Assembly: GCA_946894095.1 (NCBI GenBank)
Contig: OX335644.1
Location: 15,047,595 to 15,111,594, forward strand
Direction of reading: 5' to 3'
DNA length: 64,000 nucleotides
Source of the DNA: Incurvaria masculella
Lineage: Eukaryota; Arthropoda; Insecta; Lepidoptera; Incurvariidae
Shown here: positions 22,414 to 33,020 of the stretch, piece after piece
Position numbering within the stretch: the stretch's first letter is position 1
How the letters are laid out: each line of letters begins with the position of its first letter
Position numbers and translations under genes: made by a program
Notes under the pieces: model-generated
Told to the model about the DNA's origin: nothing
Seen by the model: only the letters and a program-made list of their open reading frames with translations
Database searches by the model: none

Positions 22414-24882
22414 TATTTTCGTACTTTACCATTATTACTTAGAGCTTTAATAATGGTTGTTTGTTTTGTTTGCGGATCTTCAGTAGAAAATCTTAAACGT
22501 CTTAGACAACATTTCAAATTGACTCACGGTGACCATAATTTTGTAACCTACAATTGTAACGAAGACGATTGTAAGCGGTCATTTCAACTTTACAGTTCAT
22601 TCAAAAGACACTTCGAGAAGGAACATACTTCCAGAATCATTGATGAACTAGCCAATACTTCTAATGCGATTTTCAGAAATACACAGAATGATGAAGTTGT
22701 CACTGTACACAATAGCCCTGAAGAGCAAGCTACTAATATAGTTACAGAAAATGGGGCAGATAAAGTGTTATCAGTTTTTATTGCATCCCTGTATGCAAAT
22801 ACATTATTGCCTAGAAACATTATACAAAGTATAGTTGATGGTTTAGGAGATTATTTTGTTTCATTGGGCCCAGTTATCGAAAGCTGTATAAACACATTTT
22901 CTTTTGAAAGCTCGATGTCAGCTGACACTACAAGATCCTTAGCCCAAACGCTCATACCTTTGATGCCATCTTCGTTGGAAGTGTTTTCAACGGAACGCAA
23001 AAGATGTAACTATTTTATTGAACATGGATCTTATATTCAACCTCAAGCAATTGTCATTGGCCAGAGATTTGATAGAGTTAAAAAACGTGGCTTGACACGA
23101 ATTGAACCTGTCACATGCCAAGAACATTTCATTCCTCTTAGACATGTTTTGAAAAAGTTTTTCTCTCTCGATAGCATACTGTCCGAAACATTACAATACA
23201 TGGACAGTCTTAAAAGTAAAAATGTTACAGAAAACTTTATTCAAGGCACTTATTGGAAACACAGAGTAACTCAACATTCCGGTCGGATAGTTTTACCTCT
23301 GTTCATGTACTTCGATGACTATGAGATCGGAAATGTTCTTGGCAGTCATGCTGGTGTTCATAAATTAGGAGCAGTGTACGTATCGGTTTCGTGCCTTCCA
23401 CCATGGCGCTCATCAGTCCTATCGAACATATTCCTAGCTTTACTGTTTCATTCATCTGATAGAGTAGCCTTTGGTAACCATGTTATATTTAGACCAGTTA
23501 TTGATGAGTTCAATTTTCTTAGCGAACAAGGTGTACTGATAGATATTCCAACTTTCAAAGGTACTTTATTTTTTGAACTTGCTTTAATTCTTGGTGACAA
23601 TTTAGGAATACATGCAATGACAGGGTTTGTTGAGAGTTTTTCAGCAAATTTTTCTTGCAGAGTGTGTAAAGTTTCAAAGAATGTATTAAAACAACAGTGC
23701 CGTGAGGATAAAGCTCTTCTTCGTGATAAGTCTAATTATGAAACTGACTTGGCTTTGAATAATCCATCTTTAACCGGTATCAAAGAAAAATGTGTGTTTC
23801 TTGATGTACACAATTTTGATTTATTTCAACAGGTAGGAGCTGATATTATGCATGATGTGCTCGAAGGTGTAGCTAAATACATCTTAAGTTTTATGCTGTT
23901 ACAGTACACTGAAAGTTACAAATTATTTTCATTATCTGTTTTCAATGAAAAACTATTAACTTTTTCCTACGGACCCGATAGCAAAAATAGGCCATGTACT
24001 ATAGAAAGAGAACACCTGCATAAGGGTAGCATACGTTTGTCTTCTGGCGAAATGATGACTCTCTTACGTTTCTTTGGATTACTTGTTGGCGATTTTGTGC
24101 CAAGGGATGAAGCCATTTGGGCTATGTACATAACATTGCGTAAAATTCTTGATATACTGTTAAGTGTAAACATTTCGGTTGGAATTGATGCTTCATTGCA
24201 GGTCTTGGTAGCTGAGCTTAATGAAATGTATATGAAATTAACTAAAACCTCTCTGAAACCAAAATTTCACAATCTCGTTCATTATCACTCTGCTCTTAAA
24301 AAATATGGTCCAATTACATCACTGTGGTCGATGAGATTCGAAGCTAAGCACAGGCAATCCAAAATGGCTGCTAGAGCATCTTGCAACCGAATGAATGTCA
24401 CCTTAACTTTAGCAATGAAACATCAACTTCAACTAAATGAAATGTTTCTGAGGGGAAAACTTAGCAGTATACTTGCTTTAGGACCTAAACAGGTTATCTG
24501 GCCACATGACATAAAAAATGTTCAGTCTCAGTTAGCATTGGACCCTAAAAAGACTTTGATAAGAGTAAATTGGGCGGCAATGTCTTCCGTACGCTATGAA
24601 AAAGGATCAGTCTTAGTAGAAAATGTATGCCAAGATAGTTATAACTACAATTTTTTCATTGTGAAAAAAATTTACTTGTATGATTCCGATCGTTTGATTT
24701 TTGATGGAACTTTTCTGAACACCCTAAGTTTTGACGAACACTATTTTGCATATCAAGTCGAAACTCCATCAATAGGAAATCATATTATCATGTTTCTTGA
24801 ATCATTTCTTTCACCTATTCCAAACACGAAAAATGTAACACTAAACGGTAACCAGTACGTAGTTTTAAGAAGCCCTTTATAG
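22402..24882 (+). CDS. CACTA/CMC-type transposase (826 codons, intact)
   Basis: An uninterrupted frame of 826 codons. The ATG at codon 18 (22453) is an equally good start and begins right at the first zinc finger. Residues 21-41 form a C2H2 finger (C-x2-C-x12-H-x4-H) and residues 52-75 a second (C-x4-C-x12-H-x4-H). The catalytic core has FDD (305-306), LGDN (D399), CRVC (419-422), DIMHDVLEGV (481-490), HNLVHYH (623-629) and MRFEAKHR (E647). D305 or D306, D399 and E647 are the likely DDE residues; CxxC plus the HD and HxxxH motifs are the zinc-binding insert of the CMC superfamily. It should bind the element's ends, cut and rejoin DNA in the nucleus. The lack of stops over 2.5 kb suggests recent activity. 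Confidence 0.88.
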   Translation: MSTQYFRTLPLLLRALIMVVCFVCGSSVENLKRLRQHFKLTHGDHNFVTYNCNEDDCKRSFQLYSSFKRHFEKEHTSRIIDELANTSNAIFRNTQNDEVVTVHNSPEEQATNIVTENGADKVLSVFIASLYANTLLPRNIIQSIVDGLGDYFVSLGPVIESCINTFSFESSMSADTTRSLAQTLIPLMPSSLEVFSTERKRCNYFIEHGSYIQPQAIVIGQRFDRVKKRGLTRIEPVTCQEHFIPLRHVLKKFFSLDSILSETLQYMDSLKSKNVTENFIQGTYWKHRVTQHSGRIVLPLFMYFDDYEIGNVLGSHAGVHKLGAVYVSVSCLPPWRSSVLSNIFLALLFHSSDRVAFGNHVIFRPVIDEFNFLSEQGVLIDIPTFKGTLFFELALILGDNLGIHAMTGFVESFSANFSCRVCKVSKNVLKQQCREDKALLRDKSNYETDLALNNPSLTGIKEKCVFLDVHNFDLFQQVGADIMHDVLEGVAKYILSFMLLQYTESYKLFSLSVFNEKLLTFSYGPDSKNRPCTIEREHLHKGSIRLSSGEMMTLLRFFGLLVGDFVPRDEAIWAMYITLRKILDILLSVNISVGIDASLQVLVAELNEMYMKLTKTSLKPKFHNLVHYHSALKKYGPITSLWSMRFEAKHRQSKMAARASCNRMNVTLTLAMKHQLQLNEMFLRGKLSSILALGPKQVIWPHDIKNVQSQLALDPKKTLIRVNWAAMSSVRYEKGSVLVENVCQDSYNYNFFIVKKIYLYDSDRLIFDGTFLNTLSFDEHYFAYQVETPSIGNHIIMFLESFLSPIPNTKNVTLNGNQYVVLRSPL

Positions 24883-25069
24883 CTAAGATTGGCAAGTGTT
24901 GATACGTTTTAGAATTTACACTGTCACAGTGGACCAAAGATTAAAGGATACACTTGCAGTCAAAATGCATTCAAATATAATCGAGAACATATATTATTTA
25001 TTTCCTACATGTATTTTTTTATAATTGTTAAAAAAACAAAATACTAAGTGAGGTTGCATTAGTAATTGT

Positions 25070-25327
25070 AATAAATAGTCCATTATTTTTTGTGTTGTAT
25101 GCAAGAACCTTTGCACGGGTATGACCGGTTCGGAAACCCGCTAATGTCTTTTTTTCACTTTTAACTGGAAGTGTATTGTTTGAACTTTAGTCGATTGTAC
25201 ATCAAGTTAATCAAGAAAACATGTAACTCTATATTTTATTTTTAAGTTCTGCACATTTCAATATTCATTTAATTTTATTGTAATTTGACTCATTCCTACA
25301 GTTTGTAAGTATTTTTTATTCAATAAA
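25070..25327 (+). terminator. Polyadenylation signals after the transposase gene
   Basis: AATAAA occurs at 25070-25075 and 25322-25327, 190 and 440 bp after the stop codon and before the right subterminal array. These are the first good signals downstream of both CACTA genes, so a shared 3' end is plausible. Confidence 0.5.
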
Positions 25328-25493
25328 ATAATGTCAACTGTACGCCCATTTGTTTATTTTTTATATTTTCTAGGTGATTTTCCTGATGCGAAGAAATACT
25401 TGGGGCTACGCGTAGTCCTTTAGATAACTGCATCATTACGCAGTTATTGAAAAAGACACCTGTATCATCCGGCTGCAACTTTGTAGCCAACTT

Positions 25494-26540
25494 ACTTGGT
25501 TGTGTTAGCCAACCTACTTGGCTGTGGTAGGGAACCATTAATCGGCTGCTGCAGCCAACCTGGTTTGGCTACCGGCTGTGGTAGCCAAACTTGGTTTACT
25601 GAAGCAGCCGATTATAGGTTCCCTACCACAGCCAAGTAGATTGGCTAACACTACCAAGTAAGTTGGCTGCAACAGCAGAGTAGGTTGCCTACCACAACCC
25701 GGTAGGTTTGCTACCACAGCCGAGTAGGTTAGCTAACACAACCGAGTAAGTTGGCTGTTACAGCTTAGTAAGTTGCCTACCACAACCAGGTAGGTTTGCT
25801 ACCACAGCTGAGTAAGATGGCTTCGACAACCGAGCAAGTTGGCTACCACAATCGCGTGGGTTTGTTACCACAATCGAGTAGGTCAGCTACCACAGCCGAG
25901 TAAGATGGCTCCGACAACCGAGCAAGCTGGCTACCACCACCGAGTGGGTTTGATAAAATAACCGAGTAGGTTTGCTACCACAGACCAGTAGGTTTGCTAC
26001 CACAGCTAAGTAAGATAGCTCAGACCACCGAGCAAGTTGGCTACCACAGCCGAGTGTGTTTCATAAAATAACCGAGTAGGTTTGCTACCACAGACCAGTA
26101 GGTTTGCTACCACAGCTGAGTAAGATAGCTCCGTCAACCGAGCAAGTTGGCTACCACAGCCGAGTGGGTTTAATAAAATAACCGAATAGGTTTGCTACCA
26201 AAGACCAGTAGGTTTGCTACCACAGCGAGTAGGTTTGCTACCACAGCTGTGCAGGTTGGCTACAACAGCCGGGCAGGTTGGCTACAACAGACGAAAGAGT
26301 TTTATAATATAATCGAGTAGTTCGGCTACGACAGCCAAGTAGCTTGATTACCACAGTCGAGTAGGCTGGCTGCGACAGCAGAGTCGGTTGACTGCCACAG
26401 CCCAGACGTTGGCTGCCACAACTGTGTAGGTTGGCTAAAATTAGCAGATTAAATCGGTTTGGTGTGTATGTGTGTGTGAGGTGCTTAACCAAGCAACTCG
26501 GCTGCGGTAACCGAGTGAAATTTAACCGAGTTATTAGGGT
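25494..26540. repeat. Right subterminal array: 22-bp units in 110-bp blocks
   Basis: The unit core GCTACCACAGCCGAGTA recurs about every 22 bp for a kilobase. In its middle the landmark ATAAAATAACCGA falls at 25953, 26063 and 26173, so five units form a 110-bp higher-order repeat. The first part (25430-25620) also holds units in reverse orientation. The GCCGAGT core is shared with the left terminus (TTAGCCGAGTGAG at about 13613). It is probably the transposase recognition array. Confidence 0.85.
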
Positions 26541-26727
26541 ATTTTCAAGCAAGATATGTTTACCAAATCGACTCGACTAAAATGTGCCAATTCTGTTTGC
26601 AAGCGCTATTTTAGCAACGGGGTTGGCAGATTTTTGCCATCAATTTGGCTGTTTCTAACCATTCCGTTTTCTCAGTGTACCGGCTCAGCACACAGTTAAC
26701 AATTAAAGTACATTTTTTTATCTAAAA

Positions 26728-26830
26728 CGCGGCATGTAGCGTACGCCAGGCCCTCACCTAAGAGGTGTCTAATGGCGCCCATGGGCTTCCGAACCTTCAC
26801 AGGTGCTGCGAACACCATGCCGGTCGGCTG
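26728..26830. repeat. Dispersed repeat with GCCCATGGGCTTCCGAACC core, copy 1
   Basis: Contains CGTACGCCAGG, GCCCATGGGCTTCCGAAC and CTGCGAACACCATGCCGG. Related blocks occur at 59607-59810 and, inverted, at 63158-63212. It could be a fragment of a retroelement; I cannot name the family. Confidence 0.5.
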
Positions 26831-27825
26831 ATGCTTCTCCGTGATCTTCATGCAGTGTTTGAAGGATACCTGGCGGGCTACCAAGGTAATGAACATTAAA
26901 TAAGTGAGTAGATTAACTACTGTTATGATATTAAGGGGACGGAGGTATAGCGTTATGAAAGTCTTTTCGGAATCGATTGGGACGACACGGCACTGTATCG
27001 AACCAAACATATACATAGATTATCCGCCCCATAGAAGTGAACAATAATTCACAATATTCATATACACGTAATGATCGGCATCGTGTATCTTTATCGAAAA
27101 CCAATCAACCTCGTTTATTAAAATATTTAAATTCTAAAATATTGTTTTTAAAACCAAACAACTTCATCATAAAACTGAAAAAACATTTACGAGACGAACC
27201 TTTTAACCAGCGCTAGGCATCGCCCCGGCTCCGCAGCCGACTGGCCCGGTGCACGCGCACTCATGCGATAGGCCGAAACCAATATTTTTGTTGGTGGATT
27301 CAAAAAACATTTTTTTCTGAAAGTTTTGTCATGTTTTTTTTGTTTAATTTTACTTCATGTTATTTCATCTATTAGGAGTTTCACTGTTGCAGGTATCTTT
27401 AAGGTCAGCCAATGTCTAATAAAATTGTGAATACAGCTACATGTAGAGTCGTTGCATGCAGAAGTGCGGAGATTGAATTATTTCTATTTTATTTAATAAA
27501 ACTAACATAACGTGAAATGTATTTGTTTTTATTATCCAGTGCAAGTTAGCAATGGATTGCGCTGTTACGGTTACACCAGACATAAATTTTTACCGACTTC
27601 AGAAAAGGAGGAGGTTCTATGTTCGGCTGTATGTATTTCTTATGCCTGTTCACCGATTTCTTCGTCAATTGTGGATACGTACAAATAAAACATCAATCCG
27701 TTTCCCGAATGGATGGTAGGTAGATATGATAGATCCCTTGTGTTGGTGCAGCATATTTCTCTCGCCTCTTAAAAGACCTTCTATTACGGGTACTACGAAC
27801 CTTTAGAATCATATGTCATGAGTGT
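26831..27825. other. No gene recognised
   Basis: AT-rich DNA with a small GC-rich patch (27205-27265). No ORF with a recognisable domain and no repeat assigned. Confidence 0.4.
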
Positions 27826-27900
27826 GGCTTTTGGCCTCGTGGTTAAAGACCGAGGTCTCTTGTGTCAATGATGGCGGGTTCGAATCCAACATTTATTTAC
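27826..27900 (+). mobile_element. tRNA-derived SINE head (second SINE family)
   Basis: TTGGCCTCGTGGTTAAAGACC resembles an A box, and GGGTTCGAATCC 40 nt later is a good B box. There is no matching acceptor stem, so it is not a functional tRNA gene. A relative with a similar downstream sequence (GTGTCTT) lies in reverse at about 38690-38800. Confidence 0.5.
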
Positions 27901-27984
27901 CTCGTTTTTGTTATCCAAAATTTAAATATTGTGTCTTTTCGTTAAGAACGTGGGGACCCCTGTGCTCCGGTAGTTCCTTACTCA

Positions 27985-28200
27985 CTAGTTGAGCTAGGAA
28001 TCAAGTCCACCCGGTGAGTATTCATCGCATTGGATGAAAGATGGTCAAAGTGTTAATTATTTTCCGTAATTTTCATCCAGCTTAATTACGGAGATCGCCG
28101 TGAGTCAATGCAACTGTTCAAGAAAAGGCCTGCCATGGCAAAGAATTCCTTCGGGAAAACAATTTTTTGGACGTATATCATGACGGTGGGTGTTAGCAAT
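27985..28200 (+). mobile_element. Diverged SINE
   Basis: The modules CTTACTCACTAG, CCACCCGGTGAGTA, CATCGCATTGGATGAA, TTCATCCAG, GCCTGCCATGGCA and ATTCCTTCGGGAA appear in SINE order on the plus strand, but with many substitutions and indels. It lacks an intact head and tail. Confidence 0.55.
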
Positions 28201-29160
28201 GCGAATGTCCAGTTAACAAGAAAACCTTACCCCTTTTGCTTACGTAAATGTAATGAGTTTTACCCTTTTTATTGGCACTCGGGTCTATCGTCGTCATAAA
28301 TAAGCGACCTTGCACCCCTTTTAATCCAAGGCAGGATTAGTTTCTCGACTAACGCCAGGTCGTTTGATTAAATACCAACTTAATTCGTCGGAAAGTTCGT
28401 ATCCGTTCTCTCAGCGGCCTTTCGTCCAGAAAAGAGGCCAGCTAGTCCATTCCGCCCGTTAGAGAGAATTGAGTATGAGGAGCATGTTCCGCCGTTAACA
28501 GCCAATCTTTCCTATTAGGACCCAATTACTCGCACGAGTCGGATAGAGTCCCCTTCACCTAAATTCAACCCTCTGACTTTCGCTGCCTGGGCATAATACC
28601 GAAACATGTTCTACGTCAAACACCTTTATTGACTTCAACTAGACAACATAACCTTCTAAGGAACGTTTTCACGTAATGGCATATTGACTCCCTGATTATA
28701 GCTGCGGTAGCCGACTCTGCTCGGGATAGTATCGAACCTATAACATAACCTATCGAGTACATAGCCTATCTCTAACGATTTGTATAAAACGGTGCAACAA
28801 GTGTGTACACTGTACAGAACTTAAACTTCTTTGTATTATTATTTTTAAACGCCATTTAATAAAATTATATTTTTAATTAATATATCTCTCTTTTTAATGC
28901 GTACAAGGGGTTATTCTGGCGACAAATATAAGCAGCTAACTCTTAAAAAAACCTAAAAAAAATTGCAGCACCCATACGTTTTAGTCATGTACCTTCGATT
29001 TTTAATTATCTGTGGATTGGAGCGCAATTCGAAATTCAAATAAATTGTTTACCATACTATTTTCATTTCAAATTCAGTCATTTATTTTTGACAGCGTTTT
29101 GTTTTTGTAAAATTGGACTAGTTTTTGGAGCCACCAACTGAAAATTCGTACAATTTTAGA
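28201..29160. other. No gene recognised
   Basis: Nothing assignable. The region runs into a mariner relic at 29167. Confidence 0.4.
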
Positions 29161-29166
29161 ATCTGA

Positions 29167-29631
29167 GTGTCCTACGTAATAACGCTAAACGTAAATAACG
29201 CTGCGCAAGCAACACGAAACATTAACGACATGTACGGGCCTAACACCACTTTCATAAACACAGTTAATGATTGGTTAAATCTGGAGAGATCTGGAAATTG
29301 TGATTTTAAGAATGATCCTCGCGATCGGCCGGTTACCATAGCCGACAACGACGAATTGGATGCGATACTAGCGGCGCCAAATCAATCTGCGGGAATTGGA
29401 GTTAGTGTTAAAACAATATTGAAACACTTACGTCAAATCGGAAAGATAAAAAAGCTACACAAGTGGGTGCCACACGAACTAAGCGACCGACATATGAGTA
29501 GCACTACTGAATCGGCATAAAAACGAGGGAATTCTAAATCGAATTGTTTCCTGCGATGAAAAGTGGATCGTGTACGACACCGCAAGCGTTCGTCATGTGG
29601 GTGGACCCGGGTGCAGCTGCTCAGGCAATTT
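29167..29631 (+). pseudogene. Mariner transposase pseudogene, cut by a SINE
   Basis: Open for 117 codons, with the mariner order: ATRNIND, a divergent middle, RPVTIADNDELDA, LKHLRQIGKIKKL, then KWVPHELS. After a frameshift, LNRIVSCDEKWIVYD is the conserved block around the first catalytic Asp. It then runs into the T-run of the SINE at 29632. The N-terminus is shortened and the C-terminal half, with the other catalytic Asp residues, is missing. It is inactive. Confidence 0.8.
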
Positions 29632-29976
29632 GTTTTTTTTATGTAACTGTACAAGAATGGCTAATACCGAAAAAACCGTCATATATTAGCCTAACACACC
29701 ACATGGGAACTAGGTGCCATGCCAGGATCTTCCTTTTATTGCTTGGCTACATTGAACTGGATGGAAAATACGGACAATTTTCATTGCCGCTTCGACCATC
29801 GTTCATTCAATGCGATGGTACCAACCAGGGCGGGATTTACCGCGTGGAGCCGCGTATTACGTGGAATCCAAGCCTCAACGGTTGAAAATGGTCACCCATC
29901 CAGAACCTAACCGCGCTCAGAGGTGCTTTCGCAGCTTATCGATTCGCAAGGCGTCGGTCACTGAGCTACCGAGGCT
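29632..29976 (-). mobile_element. SINE (head type B) inserted in the mariner relic
   Basis: On the minus strand it starts CAGCCTCGGTAGCTCAGTGA-like and continues GCGATTCGATAAG, CTCTGAGCGCGGTTAGG and TGGGTGACCATTTTCAACC. It then has the shared body (TTCGACCATCG, AACTGGATGGAAAATAC and GGAACTAGGTGCCATGCC in plus sense) and an A tail. It shares its body with type A SINEs but not the tRNA-like head. Confidence 0.8.
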
Positions 29977-31011
29977 GGTGATGATAAATAGCCTATAAAC
30001 AATGCAACTGAGTCATAATGTGGTACTTACGATGTTGTAAATTTACTAGTGGGTGGAAAGACAAACAGAAGCCATATATATTTTTTTACAACTATTAGTT
30101 ATCGACATAAATGTAAGCAAGTACATTCGAGTTTATAAATTACTATTTAGGTAAATCGCCAGGCAGCTTTCTGGCAGGGTTTTTAACAACATGAAGTCGC
30201 TAAATGGGACTCTTTTGCATTTTCTGACGATTTTCTTTACACATCTTCAGCTCAAGGTCACACCGAAACTGAGATCAACGAGCACATTAACTTAAATGGA
30301 CGGCCGTCAAGTACAAAGCCTTTTGCTAATAAGGCATTTAAGATTTAGTACAAACGTGATACGAAGGTACGCGGGAATTATATGTCATGGAAATCTAAAT
30401 TGTGATCACTAGGTTTCAATGCAAACGCATGATTTGAAATAAATATTTATTGTAAAATTGTTTATTCATCATATTTTAAGACACAAATCTGTCAATATGG
30501 AATCCGAAGCATTGAATATTGTATTGTATCGCAAAGAAGTCGCAACGAAATAAAAAATTTTTTTATTCAAACGTCTTTATAACAATTTAGAAATAATGAA
30601 ACCTAGCATTAGAATTCTGAACCTAATATAAACCAAAATTAATACTCATTAGTGTACATTTAATCTATATAAAATGTGTCACAGTGATATAAAGAAGTAC
30701 CACTTCACGGGTTTTAGTTTCAGTTGCGACTATCTCAGCCTCGGCCTCTGGAGCTTTAAATTCTAAAATGATGTAAATTTCATATTAATAAAACATCATA
30801 AAGAAGTTAATAAAAAAGAGCGTTTAATATTATAGGTTTCAAATATAGCTCGACCTTTTTTTTATTAAAAAATCTGTTGTAATTAATTTTACAAATAATA
30901 AAATGTGGAGTCATTAACGCGCTAATGAAAGCGAATGCCGTAGTCACAACCTTAAATTTATATTTTCAAAACGGCAAATAAACATAAAAAAAATGCCTGA
31001 ATCTGATATTT
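29977..31011. other. No gene recognised (AT-rich DNA)
   Basis: No ORF of note. GTTGCGACTATCTCAGCCTC at about 30723 resembles the right end of the fold-back element at 6796-6953 and could be a remnant. Confidence 0.4.
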
Positions 31012-31488
31012 TTAGCTAGACAGTAAATACGTGATTTTACAATATATTTTTAAGAAACATAATAACCGATCGATCACAAATGTTGTGTAGTGTTGTACAA
31101 AAAACATTGCATTGGCTGGACATATCCGCAACCAATAAAAGTACAAGTCCTTTGACTTCACTTGTAGCAAAATAGCCCGCCCCATCTGGCCTCTGCTAAA
31201 GTCACTAGCGAACAGACTACAAGAGCGAATTGAATCATATATTGTGTTAATTGGTGGAGTAACAACGCTTCCATGACGGTTGAGTCTAATTTTCCTGTCT
31301 CTAGAAGCTGTCACGGTAGACATAACCCTTCGATTCTCGCGCAACACTCGCCAGAACTGCCTCCCTGTGTCCAAAAAACACGCGTTGGCATAAAGCAGTG
31401 AGGCATGGAGCAGTCGTCCGGAGAATTCAGACGTAGGTATACATAATATACATATGCATGAGGCCAGCGGGCCGTGTCGGGCCCCCAT
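31012..31488 (-). other. Unassigned 158-codon open frame, possible LINE remnant
   Basis: It reads ...GRQFWRVLRENRRVMSTVTASRDRKIRL..., followed by SVVTPPI. That resembles, weakly, the C-terminal RVTSAYRTVS...VVTGTPPI region of R1-clade reverse transcriptases. The rest is not recognisable. It is not supported as a host gene. Confidence 0.25.
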
Positions 31489-32883
31489 GTCCCTTCGATG
31501 TGGTCAGAATGTAATTACATCCTTTCTATTTTGGACGTACAGTATGTAGAAAAGTGATGAAATGTTTCATTTAGATCTCTATTTCCAAAATTAGAAAGTT
31601 ACAAACTGTAGAATGCAAAAGGTGAAATTGACTTCGAATCGCGCGCCAATTTCGACTATTTCAAATAATTAAGAGTCGAAATTATTGTTGAGTCACCCAT
31701 ATTTGGTGTTTGTTTGAGACATAAAAAATTACGAATATGGTGCATTATAGCTTGTAAGAACGTTTTATCATAGTGAAAACCCGTTTCAGAAATCAGGAAA
31801 ATTTTACTGTGACGATTCGTAAGTTACTTGATAATTTCGGCGTGCAGAAATTACCATCGCGGCCTTCTATTAAAGTTTTGATCAAAACATTTTACGCGTT
31901 TTTCAAAAAGTAAGGTCTAAGATGGGTCCGAGCGAGCCACCCCGAGGAACTCAAAAAATAAATTTACGTCAAATTGGTAAAATCTAGCAGCCCTTAATGC
32001 AAAGTGTACTGCAAAAAATATATTGCAAAAAAAACCTATTCTGAGTTTATTAATAAAATACGGTATACCAACTTCTCAATGGCAGTTCTTTTTATGGTCA
32101 AAGTTTTACAATTTGTTTAAATTTTATGTCATATGTTTTTTATAAGACAAATATGTTCCTGGTTTATTATTTTAACTTCTTAGATGTTAAATCGTGGCCT
32201 ACATATATTTAATTTAAAAAGCTACCGATACTGCAATGCTACCTACTAAGTACGAATCACTAAAGCATGATGGTATACCTGAGGTAAACGCTTATACTTT
32301 TATATGCCTGGGGATAGGCGCAATAAATTTTATTTTTATTATTGTGATTTAGTAAAGCCTCATTAACCGTTAACGTGAAAAAATAAAACTATTTTAAAAT
32401 AAGAAAAGATTTTTATAAAACATTATATCTTTTCACACTAAATTATAACGGTTAAATGAATGAAGTCTCCGCATTTTAAATCGTTTGTCCAAAGTAAAGG
32501 AGTCTCAGAATTTAAGAATAGAATTTGAGTAAAAAAATACTTAACTTAATTTAATATTTTAGAAAGCTAAGTGGTGGTGCTTCCTCGCCCATTTTAAATT
32601 GTTATTAATATTTAATTGTTTTACTCAATTAATTTCTTTTTAATGGAAAAGTGCGTAGTATTTTTTCTGCTCCAATGTCAAGCACGAGTTATTTATGAAA
32701 TTACGGAAAGGATGTCATATTCTTGGCCAAGCTTATGTCGACCTTTACTACAAAACATTAAATAGTTTCTTTGTTTTCGTGATTTAATTTTTAATTCCAA
32801 AATATTTCTAAGAAATCGAACCCTAGATTCGAAACATTAAATATTTATTTTGAAGACGCAGCTTCTAAGAGCCACGTGAAATC
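31489..32883. other. No gene recognised (very AT-rich DNA)
   Basis: No ORF with a domain and no identifiable repeat family. Confidence 0.45.
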
Positions 32884-33020
32884 ATGCACCACTTTCTTTC
32901 TCTTTCTGATTTGGATAAGTACATTTCGTCCCGCTCCCTACTTGGTGATAGGGTTAAGCCCGGGTTGGTACCATCGCATTCGATGATAAAGTAGTCGAAA
33001 CGGCAATGAAAAATTGTCAT
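32884..33020 (+). mobile_element. SINE fragment (type A body)
   Basis: TGCACCACTTTCTTTCTC, GATTTGGATAAGTACATTTC, GGGTTGGTACCATCGCATTC and GGCAATGAAAAATTGTC in order, with an internal deletion of the AGCTGCTCCATGG part. Head and tail are absent. Confidence 0.7.

Larger units (their letters stand above)
13595..26677 (+). mobile_element. Complete 13.1-kb CACTA/CMC (EnSpm-like) DNA transposon
   Basis: The left end CACTCAGAAAACG and the right end (read inward) CACTGAGAAAACG match except at one base. TA is duplicated at 13593-13594 and 26678-26679. Large subterminal repeat arrays sit inside both ends, as in plant and animal CACTA elements. The interior holds a promoter, a spliced gene for a SAM-domain protein (18689-22350) and an intact transposase ORF (22402-24882), both plus strand. 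Nested inside are a Harbinger-like element (15290-17030), a TA-flanked MITE (17034-17811), a SINE (19595-20003) and a small fold-back element (20066-20184). Superfamily assignment rests on the CACT ends plus transposase motifs; a 2-bp TA duplication is known for Mirage-like and some CACTA members. Confidence 0.88.

Noticed and set aside
27826..27900. Functional tRNA gene
   Set aside because: A- and B-box-like sequences are present, but the acceptor and anticodon stems do not pair; it is a SINE head. The same holds for the tRNA-like stretches near 34990, 38760 and 54510.
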